From: DATFRX01 sp035630615 | Lineage (GTDB): Bacteria > Actinomycetota > Actinomycetes > Propionibacteriales > Nocardioidaceae | NCBI GenBank assembly: GCA_035630615.1 | Contig: DASQKI010000103.1 | Coordinates: 1-38,012, forward strand | Length of the DNA: 38,012 nt | Direction: 5' to 3' | Part shown: positions 31,987 through 38,012 of the stretch, piece by piece | Layout: every line of letters begins with the position of its first letter | How positions within the stretch are numbered: position 1 is the stretch's first letter | Program-made: the position numbers and the translations under genes | Notes under the pieces: model-generated | Database searches by the model: none | What the model was told of the DNA's origin: nothing | Seen by the model: the letters and a program-made list of their open reading frames with translations, nothing else

Positions 31987-33266
31987 CCGCGACGATGCTG
32001 CCTCCGCAACCAGCCGGTGCGCCACCGGCGGGTACGCCGCCGACGCCGTCGAGGGCCGCCGAGACGCTGGTCATCGTCGGGTCGGTGGTGGCACCGCTGA
32101 ACCTGCTCATCGCCGCCAGCCTCACCGTCTATGACGTCTTCATCGGCCTCGCGCTGATCCTGCTGCTCACCGAGCGTCGCCGGCTTCCGCTGCCGCCGCG
32201 GGGCTATGTCGTCGCCGCGTTCGTCTTCCTGATCACCGCGCTCCTCAGCGCCTTCCGTGCGACGTACCCGTTCGAAGCACTCACCCAGGTCCTGCAATAC
32301 GTGTTCATCTTCTTCGTGCAGATCCCGGTGATCCTCGCGGTGATCCGCACCCGCAAGGCGGTGATCCTGAGCATGGCGCTGATGTGCCTCGGGACACTGC
32401 TCGCGATCCTGCACTCGCACATCACCCATCAGACGCAGGGTGCCGGTCGAGCGGTCGTGTTCTACAGCGAGAACCCCAACCGGCTGGGCTATCCCGCCGC
32501 TTACCTGCTGCCGATCTTGATCGCGCTGTGGGTGTGCGCCGACCAGATGTGGCGCCGCCGACGGTGGCTGTTCGCGGTGCTGGTGGCCGGCTCGTTCTAC
32601 CTCGCGATCTGGGCGCTCGCCGCGTCGGCGTCGCGGAGCTCCGCACTCGGCGCGGCGCTGGCGCTGATCGTCTTCGTGGTGCTGCGGCCCGGAGTCGGCC
32701 CCGGGCGCATGCTGTTGCGCGCGGTGGCACTGGCCGCGGCGGTGACTGCCGCCATCTTCCTGCTGGCGAGCACCGGCCAACTGCCGTCGACACTCGAAGA
32801 CCGGGTCGAGCGAAGCTTCAGCTCGGACACGCAGGACAACGAGCACCTGGTTCGGGACCGCGAGAACCTCGCCGACGCGGGGATGCGGGCGTTCTTCGAC
32901 TCGCCCTACCTCGGTACCGGACTGGACAACTTCCGCTACGTGGCCGTCGACTACGACCTCAACGCGACCCCGCAGCTCCCGCACAACCTGTGGCTCCAGT
33001 TCATGGTTCAGGTCGGGATCTTCGGCACGCTGGCGATCGCCCTGATCTTCCTGCTGTGGTTCCGCGACGTCGTCGGCGCGCACAAGCGGGCCGGGCCGAT
33101 GGATCGCCTGCTGATCTGGTCGCTGGTCTCGTCGATGGTGGGCATCTTGGCCATCTTCATGTTCGCGCCGGAGATGCTCGACCGGCACTACTACCTGTTA
33201 TTCGGTCTCGGACTCGCGATGGTTCGGGGCCTTGCCGACAAGGAAACTTGGGAGGGACGCGGATGA
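31983..33266 (+). CDS. Wzy/O-antigen ligase-family polysaccharide polymerase
   Basis: This 427-residue membrane protein has about 10-12 helices and a large extracytoplasmic loop. The Wzy_C hallmark is visible: ASASRSSALGAALALIVFVV, then the loop with SPYLGTGLDNFRYVAVDYDL and PHNLWLQFMVQVGIFG. The histidine and arginine residues of that loop are those implicated in glycan transfer in this family. Likely polymerises repeat units outside the membrane. A proline-rich cytosolic N-terminus (1-25) precedes the first helix. ATG 31983 overlaps the flippase stop; its own stop overlaps the next ATG. Confidence 0.87.
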   Translation: MTATMLPPQPAGAPPAGTPPTPSRAAETLVIVGSVVAPLNLLIAASLTVYDVFIGLALILLLTERRRLPLPPRGYVVAAFVFLITALLSAFRATYPFEALTQVLQYVFIFFVQIPVILAVIRTRKAVILSMALMCLGTLLAILHSHITHQTQGAGRAVVFYSENPNRLGYPAAYLLPILIALWVCADQMWRRRRWLFAVLVAGSFYLAIWALAASASRSSALGAALALIVFVVLRPGVGPGRMLLRAVALAAAVTAAIFLLASTGQLPSTLEDRVERSFSSDTQDNEHLVRDRENLADAGMRAFFDSPYLGTGLDNFRYVAVDYDLNATPQLPHNLWLQFMVQVGIFGTLAIALIFLLWFRDVVGAHKRAGPMDRLLIWSLVSSMVGILAIFMFAPEMLDRHYYLLFGLGLAMVRGLADKETWEGRG

Positions 33267-35347
33267 CGGCGAACGACGTTCCTGCCGTCCTGCATGTGAT
33301 CGTGCGGGCAGGACCGACCAACAGTCAGTACAACGAACACTGCCTCCCCGTGCTCGGCGAGCGCCGGATCACGGTGGCTTCGCTCTTCCCGGCCGAGGTG
33401 GAACCACCCCGGCAGCTGCGACTGGTCGAGGGCGATGGCAGCTTCCGGGGAAGCCTCCGGGCGATCCGTACCGCGCTCGATCTCGGCCCGTTCGACGTCG
33501 TGCACGTGCACGCGCCGGTGAGCGGGATCCTGACCCTCCTGGCCTACTTCCTCTCGTTCCGGTCGCGGCGCAACCTCGTCTTCACCGTGCACAACTCATG
33601 GCGAAGCTTCCGGCTCCGCAACCGGCTGTTCTTGCGATTTATCCTGTTCCTCTTTCCGACCGTCGTGGTTTGCGGCGCCGCCGCCCATCAGTCGATGCCG
33701 CGACTGTTGCGCTGGCTCACCGGCCCGCGGGTGTCGGTCATCGCGAACGGCGTCGACATCGATCGGGTCGACCTGGCCGTGGCGCAGGCCGGTAATCACG
33801 GTCGCCAGTCTGAGGGGTTCAGCGTCGTCTCGGTCAATCGGCTGATTCCGATCAAGGACCCGTGGACGGTGCTTCAGTCCTTCGAGCGACTGCGCGAACC
33901 GTCGGCGGAGCTGGTCTTCGTCGGCGACGGCGAGCTGCGTGACGGTCTGATCGCTGGCGTCCAGGTGTCAACGGCACGCAGTCAGGTGCAATTCACCGGA
34001 CTGATCCCGCGTGAGCAGGTCTACTGGCTGCTCAGCACCGCTGACGTCTTCATATCGCCGTCGCGCGGCGAGGGCCTGCCGGTCGCCGTACTCGAGGCGA
34101 TGGCATGCGGATGCCCGGTGATCCTCTCCGATATTCCGCCGCACCGGGAGATCGCGGCGCAGGCACCGGACGTACGGCTGGTCCGGGTCGGGGACGTCGA
34201 CGGCTTCGCCCGGGCGCTGCGCAAGCTCGCTTCGTACGAGCCAGCATGGCGGCGTGAGCTGGCCCAGCGACAACGCAGATGTGTGACGGAGTTCTTCAGC
34301 GTCCGCTCGATGAACGATGGCTACAAGGAGCTTTACATGCAGTTGATCGACAACAACGGTGGATCCGTCGGACAGCCGCTCGGCTCCAACGGCCAACCCC
34401 GCAGGAGCGACCAAGACGTCGTCGGCCTGGTCGGTCGGATGCGGGCCCGGCTGGGCATGTGCATCGCGCTGACACTCCTTGGAGCGTTGGCCGCCTACGG
34501 GTACTCGCAATATCAGGCTCCGGAGTATCAGGCGACGAGCAGCCTGATCATCGGCGACATCGTCGGCGGACCGGCCGACCAGGACGCGCTGGACGCCAGT
34601 GCCGCGCTGGCGGCAACGTACGCGGACCTGGCTCGACGGGAACCGGTCCTCGATCCGATCGCGGACTCCGGTTTCGCCGACAGCTGGCAGGACCTGCAGC
34701 CTCAGGTTCACGCGCAGGTCGGCGACAAGAACCCGCAGCTGGTGCAGATCACCGCCGTTGCTCCGACGATTGGCGAGGCCGATCGCCTGGCAGAGGCGGT
34801 CGCCGATCAGGTGGTCACGCTGGCGGAGGCCGAGCAACAAGTCGGCGCGAACGGCGGGTTCATCGAGGCTCAGATGGGCCGTCTGGAGACCCAGATCACC
34901 GACACCCAGAAGGAGATCGACGACGCGCGGGAAGAGGCGGACGACGGTACGGCCAACCCCGAGGACTTCGCCGAGGAGACCAAGCGGCTCGAGAAGGACC
35001 TCGATGAGCTACAAGACAAGTACGCCGCGTTCTCTCAGCTCGCCACGACAGCACCCGAGGGGGCGAGCGTGGCGGTCCTCGAGCACTCGTACCCGACGCA
35101 ACACCCGCTTCGGCCCGATCAGCGCACGCTGATCGTGGCCGGCGCCGCGCTCGGCCTCGCCCTCGCGGCCGCGCTCGCCTACCTGCTCGGCGGCCGTCGC
35201 CGACCGGTCCGGTTGTCCAGCAGGCCGCCGACTCGGACCCCGCAGTACGTCGAGCCCCAATTCAGCGACATCGGGTCACCGGACGCCAATGAGCTGTTCG
35301 ACGACTTGGCAGGCACCGAGCCCACGAGATCAGGAGGACGGCCATGA
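33263..35347 (+). CDS. GT4 glycosyltransferase fused to a Wzz-type chain-length domain
   Basis: One uninterrupted frame encodes 694 residues. Residues 1-~358 form a GT4 glycosyltransferase: FDVVHVHAPVSG (77-88), VNRLIPIKDP (191-200) and Glu270-x7-Glu278 in SRGEGLPVAVLEAMACG. After a polar linker (360-390) follows a Wzz/polysaccharide co-polymerase domain. It has TM1 at about 396-416, a periplasm-type domain with coiled coil (about 535-595), TM2 at about 622-642, and a 52-residue cytosolic tail without Walker motifs or Tyr cluster. Fusion of these two activities is not something I know as standard. An internal ATG (34337) with AAGGAG six bases upstream sits at the joint, so a separate Wzz may also be made. 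ATGA overlaps on both sides. Confidence 0.85.
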   Translation: MTANDVPAVLHVIVRAGPTNSQYNEHCLPVLGERRITVASLFPAEVEPPRQLRLVEGDGSFRGSLRAIRTALDLGPFDVVHVHAPVSGILTLLAYFLSFRSRRNLVFTVHNSWRSFRLRNRLFLRFILFLFPTVVVCGAAAHQSMPRLLRWLTGPRVSVIANGVDIDRVDLAVAQAGNHGRQSEGFSVVSVNRLIPIKDPWTVLQSFERLREPSAELVFVGDGELRDGLIAGVQVSTARSQVQFTGLIPREQVYWLLSTADVFISPSRGEGLPVAVLEAMACGCPVILSDIPPHREIAAQAPDVRLVRVGDVDGFARALRKLASYEPAWRRELAQRQRRCVTEFFSVRSMNDGYKELYMQLIDNNGGSVGQPLGSNGQPRRSDQDVVGLVGRMRARLGMCIALTLLGALAAYGYSQYQAPEYQATSSLIIGDIVGGPADQDALDASAALAATYADLARREPVLDPIADSGFADSWQDLQPQVHAQVGDKNPQLVQITAVAPTIGEADRLAEAVADQVVTLAEAEQQVGANGGFIEAQMGRLETQITDTQKEIDDAREEADDGTANPEDFAEETKRLEKDLDELQDKYAAFSQLATTAPEGASVAVLEHSYPTQHPLRPDQRTLIVAGAALGLALAAALAYLLGGRRRPVRLSSRPPTRTPQYVEPQFSDIGSPDANELFDDLAGTEPTRSGGRP
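34325..34339 (+). promoter_or_regulatory. Internal ribosome-binding site and ATG at the GT4-Wzz boundary
   Basis: AAGGAG (34325-34330) lies six bases before ATG 34337, in frame as Met359 of the fused protein. It is among the best ribosome-binding sequences in the cluster. Initiation here would give a 336-residue stand-alone Wzz-type protein (34337-35347). Confidence 0.6.
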
Positions 35348-36867
35348 CGGCTGAGATGACGGTCGGACCGACGGCGGCAGGAGCCGATCGAGTTGTGATC
35401 CCGGCTGGAACCCTCGGCCTCGTGGTCGAACTGTGCGACGCGCTCGCGGCCACGGGTGTGCGCTACTGCCACTGGAAGAGCAACGACGCGTTGGACCGTT
35501 CGGCGCGCGGCGACAACGACCTGGACCTCCTGGTGCATCGCTCCGACGGGCAGTCGTTCGGCGAGATCCTGGCCCGACTGGGCTTCCGGGAGGCTCGGTT
35601 GCCGCCCGCGCGCGAGCACCCTGGGGTCAGCCACCACTACGCGCTCGACGGACCTTCCGGCCGGTTCGTGCACATCCACGCGCACTTCCAGCTCGTCGTC
35701 GGCGACGACATGACGAAGAACTATCGGCTTCCGATCGAGCTTCCCTACCTCGCTTCGGTCCAGGGCGGGCAGCTGTTTCCGGTGCCGGCACCCGAGTTCG
35801 AGCTCGCCGTTTTCGTCGTCCGCATGATGCTCAAGCACGCCACCTGGGACGCTGTCGCCTTCGGCAACGGTCGCATGGGCGCCGCCGAGCGTCGTGAGCT
35901 GACCTGGCTCGCGGACCGGGCCGATCCGGACCGCACCCTCGACGTGGTGCGAGAGCACCTCCCCGGCCTCGGCACCGACCTGTGGGAGCGATGCCTGGCT
36001 TCGCTCCAACCCTCCCGCAGCATTGTGCAGCGGACCGCGACCGGGCGCGAGATGCTGCGAGCCTTGACCCCCCACGCCCGCCGGTCGGCCAGTGTCGACA
36101 CCTGGCTGCGCGTCGCTCGGCGCGGGATGTGGGGGACGAAGCACTACGTGCTGCGACGGCCGACCCGCAAGCGGTTGGCTCGGGTCGGCGCCACGGTCGC
36201 CGTCGTGGGTGGGGACGGCGCGGGCAAGTCCACGGCCGTCGCCGGTCTGACCGACTGGCTCGACGGCACGCTCGTGGTGCGACGTACGCATCTCGGCAAG
36301 CCGCGGCCGTCGCTGCTGACGCTGGCTATCAAGGGCCCGATGTATGTCGGCCGCGCCGCCGGTCTGTTGCCGAGCACCGGGCTGACCGTCGATCCGAGAA
36401 CGGCACAGCCGGAGGACTTCCCCGGTCGCGCCTGGGCGGTGTGGCAGCTGCTGACCGCACGTGATCGACGCCGCGAGTACCACCGGGCCCGCAAGGTCGC
36501 CGACGCCGGAGGCATCGTCTTGTCGGACCGCTGGCCGCTTCGACAGATCAGCTTGATGGACGGGCCGCGTACGACGTGGCTCGCTCCGCATCTCAACGGC
36601 GGCGGCGGTGTCGTACGCCGTCTCGTCAGCGCCGAAGGCCGCTGCTACGCCAATGTCGCGCCGCCGGACGTGCTCGTCGTCTTGCGGGTCGACCCCGAGG
36701 TGGCGGTCGCGCGCCGGACCGATGAGGAGGCGGGCTTCGTACGCCGCCGGAACTCCGAGATCCACGCGGTCGACTGGACCGGCACCGGCGCGGTCGTGAT
36801 CGACGCCTCGCAACCGGCCGACGAGGTGCTGGCGCAGATCAGGCGGGTGGTTTGGGAACGCTTGTGA
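35344..36867 (+). CDS. Nucleotidyltransferase-like domain fused to a thymidylate-kinase-like P-loop domain
   Basis: This 507-residue protein has two parts. Residues ~20-250 contain YCHWKSNDALDRSARG followed by DNDLDLLV (56-64, GDNDLDLLV), resembling the paired-aspartate metal site of nucleotidyltransferase-fold enzymes. Residues ~283-507 form a P-loop kinase domain with Walker A GGDGAGKST (289-297), VLSDRWPLRQISLMDGP and VLVVLRVDPEVAVARR followed by a LID-like RRRNSE. Similarity to thymidylate kinase is structural only. A role in modifying a sugar or lipid carrier, perhaps adding phosphate to the polymer, is a guess from context. ATG overlaps the previous stop (ATGA). Confidence 0.7.
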   Translation: MTAEMTVGPTAAGADRVVIPAGTLGLVVELCDALAATGVRYCHWKSNDALDRSARGDNDLDLLVHRSDGQSFGEILARLGFREARLPPAREHPGVSHHYALDGPSGRFVHIHAHFQLVVGDDMTKNYRLPIELPYLASVQGGQLFPVPAPEFELAVFVVRMMLKHATWDAVAFGNGRMGAAERRELTWLADRADPDRTLDVVREHLPGLGTDLWERCLASLQPSRSIVQRTATGREMLRALTPHARRSASVDTWLRVARRGMWGTKHYVLRRPTRKRLARVGATVAVVGGDGAGKSTAVAGLTDWLDGTLVVRRTHLGKPRPSLLTLAIKGPMYVGRAAGLLPSTGLTVDPRTAQPEDFPGRAWAVWQLLTARDRRREYHRARKVADAGGIVLSDRWPLRQISLMDGPRTTWLAPHLNGGGGVVRRLVSAEGRCYANVAPPDVLVVLRVDPEVAVARRTDEEAGFVRRRNSEIHAVDWTGTGAVVIDASQPADEVLAQIRRVVWERL

Positions 36868-36874
36868 GGCGACC

Positions 36875-37552
36875 ATGACAGCCGACATCGAGGTCGTAGA
36901 ACTGGTCGGCCCGCCGGGGTCGGGCAAGTCCAGCGTCGCCGACGCGATCGGCACGCCGCCCGGGACGGTCGTGCTCAAGGAGCACCACGCGGCGGATCTG
37001 CCAGCGCTGGTCTGGGCAGCCGTCGCCGCCGGCCGGCCACTGCTCGCCGATCCGCCGCCCGGTGTCACGCGGGCCCGGTGGGCGGCGTGGCTCGGCCGGG
37101 TCGGGGCCGCGCCCCGGATCGTTCGGCGCCGCTGCACGGTCGACACGCACGTCGTCGTCTTCGACCAGGGCCCGGTCTACACCCTGGCCCGGATCGCCGA
37201 GGCGGCCGATCGAAGTGCCGCCGTACGCCGATGGCACCAAGAGCGGCTGGCGGAGTGCGGACGGCTCCTCGACGCAGTCGTCTGGCTGGACGCCGAGCCG
37301 GACCTCCTCGTCGAGCGCATCCGGGCGCGATCGAAGCGACATCGTGCCGATGCGTTGACGCCCGCGGCGGCGAGAGCGCTGGTCGAGCGGGAACGCGCGG
37401 CCATCCGCGATGGCGTCGAGGCGCTGGCGGCGTTGGGTGTGCGCGTCGTCGAACTCGACGCCGCTCAGGCGCTCGAGCGCTGCGTCGACGCGGTCCGGGC
37501 CGTGCTCGAGATCGATACACCGCGGGCCGACGAGATGGGCGGACGGGCGTGA
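36875..37552 (+). CDS. P-loop kinase-like protein
   Basis: This 225-residue protein has Walker A GPPGSGKSS (12-20), a DxGP-type motif in VVFDQGPVYTL, and a LID/Arg region AEPDLLVERIRARSKRH followed by RADAL. It looks like a small-molecule or nucleotide kinase (AAA_33/thymidylate-kinase-like) without a clear substrate. It follows the nucleotidyltransferase-kinase fusion by seven bases and overlaps another P-loop gene, so three such proteins come in a row at the end of the polysaccharide operon. Confidence 0.7.
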   Translation: MTADIEVVELVGPPGSGKSSVADAIGTPPGTVVLKEHHAADLPALVWAAVAAGRPLLADPPPGVTRARWAAWLGRVGAAPRIVRRRCTVDTHVVVFDQGPVYTLARIAEAADRSAAVRRWHQERLAECGRLLDAVVWLDAEPDLLVERIRARSKRHRADALTPAAARALVERERAAIRDGVEALAALGVRVVELDAAQALERCVDAVRAVLEIDTPRADEMGGRA

Positions 37553-38012
37553 CCGTCGTCGAGTTTGGCGGGCTGCCGGGAACCGGCAAGACGACACTCG
37601 CCGGACTCGTGGCCGACGAGCTCGCCGAGCGGGATCTGCATGGCGAGATCGCGGATGCCGCGATGTCCGCAGCCGTGTCCCGCTCCCGCCGGCTCCAGCA
37701 CAAAACGGTGGCCATCGCCCGGCAGGTTGCCGGGCATCCGGTGCGGACGACGAGCTCCGCCTGGTGGATCGCCGGCTCTCGACAAGAGTCGGCCCGAGAC
37801 GCCGTCGCGGGGCTGGCCCAGTGGGTAGCGGTCCAGCGGGCGATCACCGCGGCCGGCCGTGAGCCGGGCGTGCAGCTCCTCGATCTGGGACTCGGCGTCG
37901 AGCCGTTGGGTACGACTGTGTCTGGACGAGCGAGCGGCCAGCCGCTCGCGAATCACGCCGACTGGCGCCTCCACGACGACCAGCAGGTCCGGTCGAGCCG
38001 ATGCCGGAAGGC
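37549..38012 (+). CDS. P-loop kinase-like protein, N-terminal part (broken near 37884)
   Basis: GTG 37549 overlaps the previous stop (GTGA). The first ~112 residues are convincing: EFGGLPGTGKTTLAGLVADE with Walker A at 8-16, then helices to VAVQRAITAAGREPGVQLLD, where an LLD-x-G motif would be expected in relatives. The frame stays open to the window end, but after about 37884 it loses protein character (LGTTVSGRASGQPLAN, with AT-ending codons). The expected C-terminal half appears on the opposite strand of the same bases (see next entry), so this gene seems cut by an inversion junction. Confidence 0.6.
   Translation, partial: MTVVEFGGLPGTGKTTLAGLVADELAERDLHGEIADAAMSAAVSRSRRLQHKTVAIARQVAGHPVRTTSSAWWIAGSRQESARDAVAGLAQWVAVQRAITAAGREPGVQLLDLGLGVEPLGTTVSGRASGQPLANHADWRLHDDQQVRSSRCRK
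37864..38012 (-). CDS. P-loop kinase-like C-terminal fragment in inverted orientation (partial)
   Basis: Read on the minus strand from 38010, the frame gives LPASARPDLLVVVEAPVG then VIRERLAARSSRHSRTQRLD and AESQIEELHAR. This matches in character the C-terminal LID region of the gene at 36875 (LVERIRARSKRH followed by RADAL) and has strong GC bias at third codon positions. It looks like the missing C-terminal part of the gene that starts at 37549, turned around. The frame continues to 37465, but that part is antisense to the intact N-terminal half and is not believable. Confidence 0.5.

Noticed and set aside
32384..33262. Upstream in-frame extension of the GT4-Wzz gene, which would give 987 residues
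   Set aside because: It overlaps the Wzy gene in another frame; ATG 33263 has the stop overlap and starts the GT4 domain normally.
34337..35347. Listing Wzz as a fully separate gene only
   Set aside because: The frame is continuous with the glycosyltransferase and no stop separates them, so the fusion must be recorded; separate initiation is given as a possibility.
35179..37146. Large minus-strand open frame opposite the nucleotidyltransferase-kinase fusion
   Set aside because: Antisense of well-supported coding sequence; no motif.

Overview
This window is high-GC actinobacterial DNA, probably from the Nocardioidaceae or a relative. The signs are GTG/TTG starts, ATGA/GTGA stop-start overlaps, a complete nuoA-N operon flanked by menaquinone-pathway genes, a DUF222-type gene remnant and a Tat-dependent PhoX. 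I recognise no tRNA, rRNA or CRISPR array.

Layout. (1) 1-658: the 3' end of an IS481-type transposase, abutting a truncated DUF222-like gene on the minus strand, then a doubtful small minus-strand gene and a promoter region with an excellent Rex-type operator. (2) 659-18637: an electron-transport block. It holds a geranylgeranyl/menaquinone reductase-type flavoprotein, all 14 NADH dehydrogenase I subunits in the order A to N, and a long-chain polyprenyl diphosphate synthase whose TTG start overlaps the nuoN stop. The block couples NADH oxidation to menaquinone and supplies or edits the isoprenoid tail of that quinone. (3) 18725-22434: minus-strand genes for a MOSC protein, an AraC-DinB regulator and a Tat-exported PhoX phosphatase preceded by a two-unit PHO box. 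(4) 22435-24343: a structured, comparatively AT-rich intergenic region, a small leader ORF, and two LuxR-type regulators in tandem, the second with a degenerate receiver. (5) 24450-38012: a polysaccharide (capsule/EPS) cluster on the plus strand. It holds an aminotransferase, a soluble NDP-sugar 4,6-dehydratase, a degenerate kinase-like protein, a UDP-sugar epimerase, a glycosyltransferase, a Wzx-like flippase, a Wzy/O-antigen ligase-like polymerase, a glycosyltransferase fused to a Wzz-type chain-length domain, a nucleotidyltransferase-kinase fusion and two further P-loop kinase-like genes.

The most unusual points are these. A single reading frame encodes GT4 plus Wzz and contains a strong internal ribosome-binding site and ATG exactly at the domain boundary. 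A long perfect palindrome with an extra direct copy lies in frame in the nuoJ tail. An aminoglycoside-phosphotransferase-like protein in the sugar cluster has lost its catalytic residues. Three P-loop proteins follow each other at the end of the polysaccharide operon. The last ~130-150 bases appear inverted relative to the gene they belong to, which suggests a chimeric junction or a real inversion. Family assignments rest on motifs read by eye; no database search was run.
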